Source of the DNA: Epinephelus fuscoguttatus
Lineage: Eukaryota; Chordata; Actinopteri; Perciformes; Serranidae
Direction of reading: 5' to 3'
Length of the DNA: 64,000 nt
Assembly (NCBI RefSeq): GCF_011397635.1
Contig: NC_064756.1
Coordinates: 34,896,996 to 34,960,995, forward strand
Shown: positions 22,646-34,900 of the stretch, one piece after another
How the letters are laid out: each line of letters opens with the position of its first letter
Position numbering within the stretch: position 1 is the stretch's first letter
Notes under the pieces: generated by a model
The model's input: the letters and a program-made list of their open reading frames with translations, nothing else
What the model was told of the DNA's origin: nothing
The model's database searches: none
Made by a program: the position numbers and the translations under genes

Positions 22646-24225
22646 TTTTATGTTTAATACGACAGAATTTTCAGCCCGAAGCAGCTGTCAACACGACGAT
22701 TTTGCTAACTGCGCCGTTTGTGTTATCAGAGTCCGTTTCCGATAAGTGTCCGCTGTGAAACATCGACGTGAAAACAAGAGTTCCGCTCCCTGTGTTTTTC
22801 GTCAGACTCTTTATTTATTTATTTATTTATTTATTTATTTGAACATATGATAATTAAAAAATAAAACATAATAACATAACATGAAAGCGGTTATAAAACA
22901 AAGTAATGACAAAATAATAGAATAATTTATACATTTCAGGAATAGTTCCTGTCATGTAATGTCAGTGTCACGTTATTAGCCACATTGCATGTACGACTTT
23001 AGAAGACTTATTTTTAAAGTAAGTAAAAAAAGTAACAATAGGATTATGTTTAGTAATGCAACATTAGGGACATTATAACCCTCTTAATTTGCATGTGTGT
23101 ATTTATTTATTTATTTTACAAATTACAGTTTTATTTCTGCTTGTATTTTATTAGTTTATTGTATTTTATTTATCCCAGTAGGCCACTCCCTGTTTTGTAA
23201 TTGTTTTGTATTGTGTTGTTTGGGGGATAAAAAAAAAAAAGATGCCCCTAAAGTGGTCCTCCGAAACAGATTTAATATAGGCTATAGAATATTATTTCTT
23301 TAGAAAGATTAATTAATTTATTTATTTATTTATTTAGTTAGTTAGTTATTTTTCTTTTCTTTTTTTACTCTATATATTTCATTTTTTCCCCACATAGAGC
23401 GACTAACATCTGTACAGTTCAATTCTCCTTTTCAGACAAATAAATCCTCCCTCCCATTTGGCAAAGCAACATGCATGTTGAAAGAGCCTTGTTACAATGA
23501 TGATATTGTTGATCAGAAATTCAATGGATTTGTCCTTCAAAATTACTTTGAATGTTTTTAAAGATTCAGTAGTCAATATCTGTGGATTTGGAGAGCAGCC
23601 AGTTGTGCACAGATTTTCTATAAGGTGTTCTGTGGTTTCTACATTGGTATTAATATGTGACAGTTGCCCACCTTTAATTTAAATCCTGCTCTGATCATTT
23701 CATTTGATGGATGCATATCATTTACCATTTTAAAGTGTATTTCTTTATGTTCAGAAGGGATTAAGAATTTGAGAATTTTGTCCTAATATCACTTACTCTT
23801 TGTTGATGATTTTGTAGATAGACAGTCCTCCTTAAACCAGGATGCACAGTATTTACTAGGCATTGTTTTAAAAAGTTAAAATTGCAGCTTTTGTGTTGAA
23901 AAAAAATCCAAGTAATCCTTTTTAAGTTATGTAATTTCAGTGTTGGTACGTTACTTTGAAGTACTCTTGCAATGGTTAGGCCCTGCTGTTTTTTAAAGTC
24001 ATGATGTTACACACTCCGGTCAGTAGGTGGCGCTATGTATAATGTTAGTGTTGGTGGTTGAAGTTTGTGAAAGTAAAACCGAAGAAGAAAACGTTCCGTT
24101 TGTGCGTTGCCGTTTCCGGTCCGACCCTTTTCTCCCTCCGCTCCGGTGGCTTTTCTACTTTGCGGCCCACGTGCGGATTTAATTCGGTTTTTCGCCCTAA
24201 AGTTTGCTGTCAAAGTCTGGACCAA
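22646..24225. other. Divergent intergenic region between sbds and eif3k
   Basis: 1.58 kb without a recognisable gene, very AT-rich between 22800 and 24000, with (TTTA)n tracts near 22810-22842 and 23310-23340. The eif3k side (24100-24220) turns pyrimidine-rich and GC-rich. It contains ccctttt-ctccctcc and a CACGTG E-box near 24168, typical of housekeeping and TOP-like leaders. Whether one promoter serves both genes is not clear, given the distance. Confidence 0.5.
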
Positions 24226-27200
24226 ATGTCGGCGTCTTTCGAGCAGATGAGGGCGAACGTGGGGAAGCTCCTGCGAGGAATTGATAGGTATGAATGATCC
24301 TCTCAATTAAGTAATGTCCCGACGAACAAGCTAACTGTAGCTTAGCCTGTTGGCTAATGTTTGAAGCTAACTATTGCTGAGTTCAGAAGCAGAATCAATT
24401 TTAATGGCCCAATATGTGAACACATAAAAGGATGTTTGCATTGCTCTCAATGAACTTACACATTAAAAGTCATAACAGCTTAGAGCAAGGACAACACGGC
24501 AGGACACATGAAGGCAAAACACAGACAGGACCATGTACACAAGCGGCAAAACGTATCTTGGATTTTATGAAGCGATATTGAATCATTCAATTGAAGATCA
24601 ATTTGAAAAGGTTGAATCAAGTATGCCAACCCTACTTTATTAGATTAATTTAATAATTGACATACATAGTATACATTTAATACTCTCAACTAATATTATA
24701 AAGACAGTGACTAAAATAGTGAGTAGTGAATACTGTATTGAAATAAACGTATAGAATAATAACATAGTATACTATTTCAGAATATAATAATATATAATGA
24801 ACACAAATATAAAAAACGTCTGTGCTGTATTCTGCAATTATACTTTGAATGTTGCAAGAGCCAGTCCTCAATATGATATTGATTTAAACATGAGCAACTA
24901 AGTGGTTAAAACACTGGAATTGTCCATTTTATTTTTTAATTTAATAGATTATAATATTGGATACAATATGTTGACTGCCAAACTGGTATTATCTCTGGTT
25001 TCATTTTAGAAATCTGGTCATCTTAAAATACTACCACTGACCTAATAAAATTAAAATAAGACATCTTTATGAAATTCAAGTAAGTTGTTAACTATATAAT
25101 TACTGCAAAGAATTCAACACTTAATGAATAAGCATGGACTGGATGATTATGTGCATGTGTACACCGATCAGCCAAAACACTAAAACCTCTGACAGGTGAA
25201 GTGAAAAGTCTTTAACATTGATCATGTTGATACAATGTAATGTTGCGCTGGGAAACCTTGGGTCCTATCATTCATGTGGATGCCACCTGACACACACCAC
25301 CCATCTTAACACTGATGTGACAAATGTTATCTGCTCAAGACTGATTTATTCTCCTCCAAGACAAGACAGCACCTGATGTTCACATACAGTACAGAGGCTT
25401 GCTAACCTGGTTGATCTTTCCAATGAGCCTGTATTTAATAATGCAATGATAAAAAATTTTGTTAGTATTTCCAGCTCATGAGGCTTGAAACAATATTAAT
25501 GACTTTGCAGGAACAGCATGGGCACAAATATGAGCACAAAAGAGAAAAGACAAGTGCAGAAAAAATGTCCGACAGAGAAATTTCAGCATCAAATCACTTG
25601 CATGGTTATACATGGCACAATCACTGCCTTGAAGAACATTTAACCAAACATGCTGAATTATAAGGTGCTGAAAATATCTGACCTGCAGTGCAGCATATCT
25701 GTATCCACTGCACAGAAACACTGATCGATCCATATCTTGATTCATAGGTGATGCTCTTGACTCTCCTCACAGGTACAACCCAGAAAACCTTGCAACGTTG
25801 GAGCGCTACGTGGAGACACAAGCTAAAGAAAATGCCTACGACCTGGAGGCCAACCTGGCTGTCCTGAAGCTGTAAGTTCCACCAGCCACCATTTAACATA
25901 CATTCAGATAATTTCAGCTGACACAGGAAAGTTTGTTTAATCAGCTGATCTGGATCTTGAAAACACTGAGCCTTGTTTGCTAATATGTGTGTAGAAACGT
26001 TGTTACTGTGTGCATAAAAGAAGTGTGTGTACACAAACTCACCATTGGATTCATCACATATACACACCAGCCAATTTTGTTCTTACCACAGTGTTTGTGT
26101 TGGTGAATCAGTCATTCTAAATGACAGGTGCGTGTCCGCTATGAGCAGTCAGCATACTGCCACACGTCTACATTTCTCTATACAAGGAAATATATATCAC
26201 CTAGAGGTCTATCAGGAAGAAAGCAGCGGAGTTGTTTCTATGCAAATATTTAGGCTCTGACGCACAAATGTTGGACGTCAGTGAGCATGTGAGTGTAATG
26301 GTAGTCAGAAACGGTTGATAAGCTGTTTGTCACTCTATTCAAACATGTTCAAACATGTCGGTCTCTGATGCACACTCTCCTGAACGTACAGTCTGCAATA
26401 TCTAAGGTTAGATAGTCCATCTGAACAGCTGCTTGGAGGTCGATCATAATCTTTGATATACTCGGTATGCCTGTTAATGGGCTACCAATGCACCATTTGT
26501 AAGTATGTTTTAGTGTATCATCAAACTTGTTCTGTAGTTTTTCGGTGATTCTTGTTCACTGTAGCAAGGATTAAAGCCAAGTTATCCTAACATTTAACAG
26601 TCATGATACAAATGTTATATGTTAAAAAAAATCTCTACCTCTGCAGGTACCAGTTTAACCCAGCCTACTTCCAGACTCAGGTGACATCACAGATTCTGCT
26701 GAAGGCTCTGACCAACCTGCCACACACCGACTTCACTCTCTGCAAGTGTATGATCGACCAGACACACGTATCCTTTTGGTGCTGTTTCATCCATCCAATG
26801 TCATTTGATTGTTGCACCATTAGCTCCCATTCGCTAATATGTGCGAAGTTTACAGTCACAAGGACGATGTTTACATAAACAAAATATTCTGTTTTTTGCT
26901 CTTATTCCGAAAAATCCCCCAATACTAAGCTGTTTACTTGGCTTATGAAAATAATTATTACACAAATATTACTGTTTACATGCAGCCATGCATACTCTGA
27001 TTAGTGTGCCTTAACATGTCGTTCATCACGTTAAAATAAGGAAAAGTTGAAAGGGTATAGCTGCTTGTGCCATTTTGCGTCTTTACATCAGAATAGGGTT
27101 TTTTTTTTTTTTCCCCCCCCTCAGAGTTCTCCAGTCATGGCAAACACAGCCTCTTTCTTTCATTCCTCTGAACACCTTCTTGAAAATTTGGCGTTGTGAT

Positions 27201-27755
27201 ATCTGCTCATATCCCAAAACCTGTTGATATCCATGTCTTTCATAAAGTTTAACTGTAGGTGTGTTTCTCTGTCACACCAGAATGTGGCCTTTTCTTTTGA
27301 GCATGCATCTTCATCCAGCCTTGCAAACTGTTGGCGAGTTGGTTTGTGTACAATATATCCATAACAACGCACAGAACTGACTGTAAACAGACAAGAGGCT
27401 GTGTGTTGCTGCAGTAAAAATGCACCCTATACATGTCCAGGGTGGTGGGGGTGGGGATGACGTTAACGTTACAGGACTAAAGCTGGCCAACAACTGTGGA
27501 GAGAGAGACAGGGGGAAAAAACAGCAGTAGAACCTGAACATTTTTAAATCTAACTCTTGAGTTTTTATGAAGTGTGTTTTACAATGAGTTTGGTCTCTGT
27601 TCGGTAAGGAGGGGAACAGGCAAACTCTGTCTTGGGGTTGGGGGGCATTTCCTTGACTACAGTGTCGCAGCAAGAGGAGCGGCCCATCAGACAGATCCTC
27701 TACCTGGGGAACCTGCTGGAGACGTGCCACTTCCAGAGCTTCTGGGTATGCACAT

Positions 27756-27802
<47 letters not shown>

Positions 27803-30552
27803 AAATGACATGATGTGGCGACTTTAACTTTTAAAGTTTTACACAGCACGTCTTTCAGTTAAACTTCACCGTACCTGAATCCAAAGTATCGCCATGTAAT
27901 AGATGTTGTGTTTTTTTCACCACCAACTCAGCCTGTTCATGGTCGTGCTCATGCTCTTCTTCAGCGTCTGTGTGATTGATATGAGACAATATTATGTGTC
28001 CATGTAACACAAGAAGCTGCCACTTTATTGCTTTAGGACACAAAAGATAAAAACACCACATAAATAATGTAAGTAGTTGAAACCGCCTAGGTGCAGTGAA
28101 GTTTCCTTTAAACTGACTTCACTAACTTACATAAAAACGCCCATGGGATGAGTTAACCTTTCTGCCAGTAAGATCTGTCTGGTAAAAATTGGTTCTTTTT
28201 AACCCAAATTGTAATCTTTTCTATAAAACATGAAAGCAAGCTCCCGAAAAGAGCCATGAAACATGGATTAACAGCAACGCCATTGTCATTAAACAAAAGT
28301 GTAAAATGTGGCTCAATGTTAACTGTCAAGGTTCATAGTCAAAACAATTGGTTTCTGCCAGTCACCCATTATTACCTTAAACATGTTTACATTGCACAAA
28401 TTAGCCTGGCACCTAGCAGACTCTTCCTCTCCTCAGAGTTTAACAAACTACATATTACTTACACTCCTGTATTAATGCTCTGAATGTCACACAGCCTTTA
28501 AATTGCAGGTTGCCTCTCATTAATTTTTTTTCACTCTGTGGTTCACCTGCGCACAACGCTGTGTTACCGGGATAAACAAAGGACCGGAAATGGATGGGGC
28601 TTAATATTGCTGACTCATCCATACTTGTACACATTTCTTACAACATCTCTGCCCTTCCTGTTCTAAGACCTTTTTGTTTTCTTCCTCTTTTCCAATCTTG
28701 CGAAAGAGTTTGTTCCCTCAGTGTCATTAAATCATGACCTTTTCCTCTTCTTCCTGGCAGACGAGTCTCGAGGAGAACCGAGAACTCATTGATGGGATTA
28801 CTGGTTTCGAGGACTCTGTTCGCAAGTGTGAGTGTCATGTTCTGACTCATCTCAGTGGACATTATAATCTTACAATAAATAGGAACAGTCTGTGGGAAAC
28901 AAGCACACCCAAACGGAAAAGATGCACGTTAAACTTGTTTAAACATGATCAACAGTGTCTGTTGTTTAATTGATCATCCTCCTCAGTTATCTGCCATGTT
29001 GTGGGCATTACCTACCAGACCATCGAGCACCGGCTACTGGCTGAGATGTTGGGAGACCCACTGGGTAAGAAGTGCAATAAAGCACAGACCTGCCACAGTG
29101 ATCAATGCACCAAATGTTAGATAGTGTGCCAGTTAAAGCAGTCTCTAGACAATAAAATGATGCAGGGACAAACGTGACCAAACCTTCCAGCATTAACCCC
29201 TCTCTCTGTGTGTGTTTGTCCAGACACGCAGGTGAAGGTGTGGATGAACAAGTACGGCTGGACAGAGAACGAGGAAGGACAAATCTTCATCTTCAACCAG
29301 GAGGAGAGCGTCAAGCCCAAGAACATTGTGGAGAAGATTGACTTTGAGAGTGAGTGCTGCCGCTCAGACTGACAAATAACTGAGTATTATATGCTAGAAA
29401 CTGAATTAAATTAGAAAACAAAAACTAATACATGTATAACATGGACTTTTCCAGGTTCTTTAGGTGAACCAGTTCTAATATTTGTACCACATAATACTAC
29501 ACTTTATCACCAATGTAACACGATGGGTTGCACTTGTCATGTGTGCTTATGGGTTTCTGACTCATTGTGTCTTATTGTTAGTGCTACAAGTTGCAAGCTT
29601 TCCCATCAGTTGATGAGAACAGTCTCATCTGAATGTAGAAGTTCAAATATGAGGATTTGCCCCCTTTCTTTGTTTCATGTCATTATCTTTGTCAGGCGAT
29701 TAGTTGTGTGTGTGTGTATCTGTCTGTCGGCAGCTAATCTGGCAAACTACTGGACTACAATCAGCCTTTTGAGAGTGTATGCTCATGGACCTCTAGTGGT
29801 TGCGGTGATTCATAATCATTAAAAATCTGTTTTATTCACTGTTTTATAACATCAGTAACTGCTGACCCCTCACTCCTCTTAATCAGTCGATCCGGTCTGC
29901 AAGTTTTCCGGAATCTGCTTGGCTAGAAACAACAAGCCTTGCTGTCTGTTGCAGGCCTCATTTTGAACCAGAGCATTTGCAAATAAATTCCATGCTCAAT
30001 ATGTTATGATTCGCTAAAGTAAGGCACGATACGAGTTGGAAAAAAGTCCTGTTTTTGTTACCTTCACCACCATAGTGACTGTAAGAGAGTCAGGAGGGAC
30101 AATTGCACTGGCCGCATCTGCTTCCTGGCATTTTGCCTGCATGATTTTGTAGACTGGCAGATTTTGTAAATTTGGTCATTTTTCCTCAGTATTTGTGCTT
30201 CTACAATAAGTAACTAAGTAAGCTACTTAGTTGTAAATGATTTCTTTCTTTTTTTTAAGTTGTGTTTATTGTGCTGTAACCTACAGACAAAGTTAATGCT
30301 GTTCAAAGTCCATGTATGAAAGACATGGATCAAAGATATCTGGGTGTGTTTTAGTCATTAAAAATACATTTGTTCTCATAATGATATCGTATCTATATTC
30401 CACACTGAGTGAAATATTTGTTTCCGTGTTGTAGATTTACTGGAAGTTGAAGTTTAATATTCTTTCTCCTCTTTTTTTCTCTCTTTCTACACATCTGCCC
30501 CTATTTTTTTCTTTTTACAGGTGTATCCAGCATCATGGCCACATCTCAGTGA
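24226..30552 (+). CDS. eif3k: Eukaryotic translation initiation factor 3 subunit K, eight exons
   Basis: eIF3k is a small non-core subunit of the eIF3 complex on the 40S subunit. It has a HEAT-like N-terminal part and a C-terminal winged-helix PCI domain. Exons are 24226-24287, 25773-25871, 26647-26767, 27671-27745, 28761-28827, 28987-29064, 29224-29349 and 30521-30552, all GT/AG and in phase. They encode 219 residues against 218 in human. Conserved blocks include [82 protein letters not shown] and the C-terminal VSSIMATSQ. Intron 4 begins almost directly with a (CA)n tract. Introns 1 and 3 carry transposon remnants. A poly(A) signal AATAAA lies at 30640. The calpain gene follows 1.4 kb downstream in the same orientation. 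Confidence 0.98.
25163..25320. mobile_element. Solo arm of the mariner-type repeat (eif3k intron 1)
   Basis: 'caccgatcagccaaaacact' plus 'ctctgacaggtgaagtg' and 'gctgggaaaccttgggtcc' match the arms of the element at 15686-16433. Only one end is present. Confidence 0.65.
27160..27372 (-). pseudogene. Decayed Myb/SANT-like fragment in eif3k intron 3
   Basis: On the minus strand a short frame reads [20 protein letters not shown] followed by [15 protein letters not shown]. The Trp-x-Asp-x-Glu-Thr start and the Arg-Tyr-x-Asn-Ala block resemble the Myb/SANT-like domain carried by PIF/Harbinger elements. Flanking DNA (26900-27130) contains repeated 'tgtttacatg' segments typical of a decayed element. 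No nuclease ORF was found. Confidence 0.35.
27754..27798. repeat. (CA)n microsatellite next to eif3k exon 4 donor
   Basis: About 22 CA units starting within ten bases of the 5' splice site of eif3k intron 4. Confidence 0.95.
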
Positions 30553-30639
30553 TGCAAACACACACATACACACACATATACTCATATTAAGCATGACAGA
30601 TTGAACCAGGTCATTTGTTTTCATAATCACTCTTTTCTC

Positions 30640-30645
30640 AATAAA
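30640..30645 (+). promoter_or_regulatory. Poly(A) signal AATAAA of eif3k
   Basis: AATAAA lies 88 bases after the eif3k stop and is followed by a gttgtctgtgtttgctg GT-rich element. Confidence 0.8.
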
Positions 30646-30732
30646 AATAATTTATCAGTAACACCAGTTGTCTGTGTTTGCTGCTCTCTTTACGGTCTTG
30701 AAAACTTCCCCTCCCTTGCTTCATTATTTAAA

Positions 30733-30893
30733 GGTTTGGTGTGTAAGAGTTAGGGGGTTTCAGTGGTGAGAACTGTAAATTGCAACCAGCTGAAACTTCT
30801 CTTAATTATAATTCCTACAGTATTCATTGTCCAGGAGGTTTTTAGCAGGAGCCAAATTATCTGCTCCTACACACTGGACCTTTAAAACTTTTG
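30733..30893. repeat. Interspersed repeat family A, internally deleted copy
   Basis: Starts 'aaggtttggtgtgtaagagttag' and ends 'ctacacactggacctttaa'. The two ends are inverted, with only about 110 bases between them. Confidence 0.65.
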
Positions 30894-31963
30894 TCACAAC
30901 ATGTTAAAAGAGGAAATATTTTACTTCCTTGTATGTATTTTATGGTATTGGGGTGTTGGCTATACACTGTTATTGGGCAAAATAAAAACCCAGCATGAAT
31001 CAGGGCAGCCACATGTGAAGCTGCTGCGTAATCATCATGTGAGGCTGTTCTCAGAAATGAGCCCGTATTCCATGAAATAAGAACATTTCATGTTAAAGCC
31101 TTTAACACAAAAAGGGTTAATTTTTGTAGTTAATAAAAGTAGTAATACCACAGTGTGGAAATACCCTGTTATAATAATAATAATAATTAACAGTACAATA
31201 GTATCAGCATCTAAATATTCTTGAAGCTCTAATCATGGAGGACTTATTACACACAACTACCCATTCCAGAGTAATAAATATTATAGTATTGGATCACACT
31301 TATTGATGTGTTTATGACTGTGATGTTGCAGCTGGTGAAGGTGGGTCTCATTTTAACTGTAACTGTTGGGTATCTTGTGAATATTCCCCCAATGCATAAT
31401 TTATTTTGGTAATATTTTGTATCGATAATCTGAATCTGCAAATTAACCCGTAACTAAAGTTGTAAAAAAAATCAATAAGTTATGAGTAAGATTTCAAATA
31501 TAAGTTGCAGAAAATTAAAATATTCAAGTAAAATACAAGTACTTGAGAGCTGTAGCCTACATGAGTACACTGCTAGAATAAACCTACTTAGTAACGTTCC
31601 ACCTCTGACTCTGGTGTGTGTCTTTGGGAATGGAAAGCTTGTTGAAGTGGCTCTGATATCTGGAAGAACTTTACATAAAAAGATATCGGAACCTTTGATT
31701 TATTTTTGGGTGGCTTTGTATTTGTTGAATCTGTAAACTGAGGTGGAGAAACGCGGGGGCGCCTGGCTGACGGGGACTGAAAAAACCATGCCGCAGTGAA
31801 CTCAGCAGCAACAGCCACCCGCACCTTCCGCCCAGGTGAGCATCTACCTGTCTACAGCTCCCACAGGGCGTGGTTACTTTGTATTTGTTGACAATTTAAG
31901 CGAGAGGCAGAAGTTAGAAGCTCAGTTCAGATTGCTGAAGAGGCAACACAACACATCTCCAAC
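30894..31963. other. Intergenic region and presumed promoter of calpain gene
   Basis: No separate gene was seen. Near the calpain start lie a GC-rich patch (31750-31770) and a four-codon upstream ATG frame (31788-31799), which would be an uORF only if transcription starts above it. Confidence 0.4.
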
Positions 31964-34900
31964 ATGTTTAAGTCTATGAGTTTGTCCTCTGAAGGCTCCT
32001 TCGAAGATGCGGACTCGGTCAGCTCCGACGAGCTGCTCGGCTCTCAGTCCCGCCGCTGGCTCAATGACCTCATGGCCAGGGACATGCCCGTGGAGGACGG
32101 GCACGTCAACTCGGTCGGCGTGGACGGACTGTTCGTGGACTATCACTTTCCCCGGGGAGAGCTGGAGATGAAGTCCGGGGTGGAGTGGAAACGACCAAAG
32201 GTAAAGAAAGGGTGAAACCTTTTAAACCTCCTCTGCTGTGGTGCATACAAACTTAAATACATTTAATTAAAGGTAATAAAGTGTGAGCTACATTTTCAGT
32301 GGGTTTTTTTTTTTGCATGCAACAGGGCAGGTCATTTTCAGTTATCACCCTGTGTGACACAATTCTCCAGGGGGTCTGGGGTGAATAAACCTGAGGGGAA
32401 ATTTTTAGAAACTAAACGGCTGAACAATTAAGCCAGGGAATCTAAAAGTTCTGATGACTGGATGGCATTTTAGGGGAGACAGCATATTACTGAGTGCTGC
32501 ACAGGAAAGATGCACACTATGACTTTGTAATTACTTTATCATCATGACATACTAACTTTTCACAAAAACTATAACTATAGACAGATATAACACCTACATA
32601 ACACTCCCATTACACTCTAGTTTTCCACTTTTTAATAATTTGACAGACATGGGCAGATGAAGAGGTAATGAGCCCCTGGGCACAGATATGCAAAGGACTC
32701 CACCATCTCATAGGAGCAAGACACAGACTTTGTGATGCCTTTGCATGTCTTTTTTGCAGTTATGCATCTTTTTTGTGGTTGTTTGGGTCTCAGAGGTATC
32801 TGTGTGACTTTATTGGTGTTTTTGTGTTGCTTTGTAGTCCTGTTTTGTCCCATTGTGGTTGTTCTGTCCATTTTGTAGTTCTTTTGTTTCTCTTTTCCTC
32901 TGCATCTTTTTGTAATCATGTTGATTCTCTTTCTGGTCTTTCTGGTCTGTATGTGTTATATTGAGTGACATTTTGCAAATAAAGGCCAGGGAGCCCCCTG
33001 ACACTTCGGGCCCCTGGGCCTGTACCCAGTAGGCCCTTTTATAGTAATCCACCCATGTTGAAAGTAACACAATAGAGAGGGAGATCAGTGTTTGTACAGT
33101 GTTTTGACATTGATTGTTCACACAGTAGTCAAGCAACGGCTTCTGCTGAAGTACGGCAACATAACTTGGACAAACCACACACAGTTCTGCAGTAGCTACA
33201 CCGTAATACTAACACCAAGAGTGAAAATAATGACAATTTGTCATGCTTATTTATGATTATGATTACATTTGCTAATGATTACTTTGGGTGGTGGTGTGTT
33301 GTTGCTTGTTGCTGCATAACAAAAAATATTTATATATTTTTAATCAATATACTGGAGGGAATATTTTGAGCATATTTGAATACATATTATAATTAGTGCC
33401 TGGGCATGCATCAGCTGAAAGATATGTCAGTGCATTAGCATGTATGTTGTACCTGGTCAAGGAGTTCATCTTACTTTTTTATGTTGGACCATGGTGAATT
33501 AATTTAGTACAAGCTCTGCACCTAAGCATAGTTTTGCAGCACTTGTTTCTTTACTTCAATATTTTCATTTAATGCTACTTTGTAATTCTACTGTACTTTG
33601 ACAGCTGCATATATACACTCTGGACAGGTCGCCAGACTATCACAGGGCTAACACATAGAGACAGACAACCATTCACACCTACAGCCAGTGTAGAATCACC
33701 AATTGACTTGTGTGTGTGTGTTTGGACTGTGGGAGGAAGCTGGAGTACCCAGAGAAAACCTACATTGACCTACATTGACCTGGGGAGAACATGCAAGCTC
33801 CGCACAGAAGGGCTCTTTCCTGGATTCGAACCAGGAACCCTTTTGTTCTGAGGCAACAGTGCTAACCACTGTGCCACTCCAGAATTATTCAGCCAATTTA
33901 AATTTGTTATGGCACTTATATATGTGTGTATGACTTTATTGGATTTACCTCTGCCTTCTTTTACTTTCCCCAAAAACAATTTCCTCAATTTATATTTCCA
34001 TAAAACTGTGAAACATAAAGCACAAATACACACAAATGAGATGCATTTCGTCCTGGGCATGCATCAGCCGAAAGATAAGTCAGTGCATTAGTATGTATGT
34101 TGTACCTGGTCAAGAATGAGCTCAATAATAAATTTGTTTTCACAAGACTTAACAGGTCAGTCAAAGGTGTCAGTATTGTGGGTTAGAAAGAGGTATGTCT
34201 AGGTAAACACATTGTTCCTGACGGGGGAAGAATTGTTCAAACCAATTATGATCATATCTTGGGCGATGTATTAATCAGTAGAAAGATGGTCTAATACTGG
34301 TATCCTATTGTACCTGTTTCACAATATTCCGCTGCCCCTGCCATCATCGCATTTCACTAAATCAAAGAAAATATGTTTGTATTTCATTTGGAATGGCAGA
34401 CAACACAGGTTACGTCTGACATTATTATACTTACTGTTTGTCAGAGGGGGTTGTAATATTTGAATGTCAATGGACACTGAAATTCAAAATTCAAATAGAA
34501 AATGGTCGAAACATTCAGGCTTGATTTCCTATCCTGCCCTGGGTAGCCCAGATGTTGCTATTTGAACTAATAATAAGGATTTTCTGAAAGTTACAAACAG
34601 AACCTTTAAACTTTGCCTCCAGGTGCTATGTAGTAGGCCTACACTCAGGTGCAAGTTTATTTCTATAGCGAACGCAGTCTTACACAGTGGCCCTGCATCT
34701 ATCCTTCACGAAAGTTATTATGTTTTCCAGAGACGCTGTAGTTTATGTTGCTGTTGGATTGTTTATATTAACTTGAGATTGTCATAAATATGTTTAGAAT
34801 TATTAATCGGACATCTACAAAAATGATGATTATCATACACTTTGCAATACTGTATAAACTAATGCAAATCTTCCTGTGACTCTGAGTAAGACTGTTGAAG

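Noticed and set aside
27311-27811. 166-codon minus-strand ORF with Cys-Val repeats
   Set aside because: The N-terminus is the (CA)n repeat read in reverse and the rest is antisense to eif3k exon 4 and intron DNA.
32668-32964. 98-codon ORF with hydrophobic Phe/Leu runs, possible small membrane protein
   Set aside because: It is the T-rich degenerate core of repeat family B, lacks a good start context, and the composition explains the hydrophobicity.
33820-33882. Candidate tRNA gene on the minus strand (ggttcgaatcc B-box)
   Set aside because: No acceptor stem or anticodon arm can be drawn; the sequence belongs to an abundant interspersed repeat.
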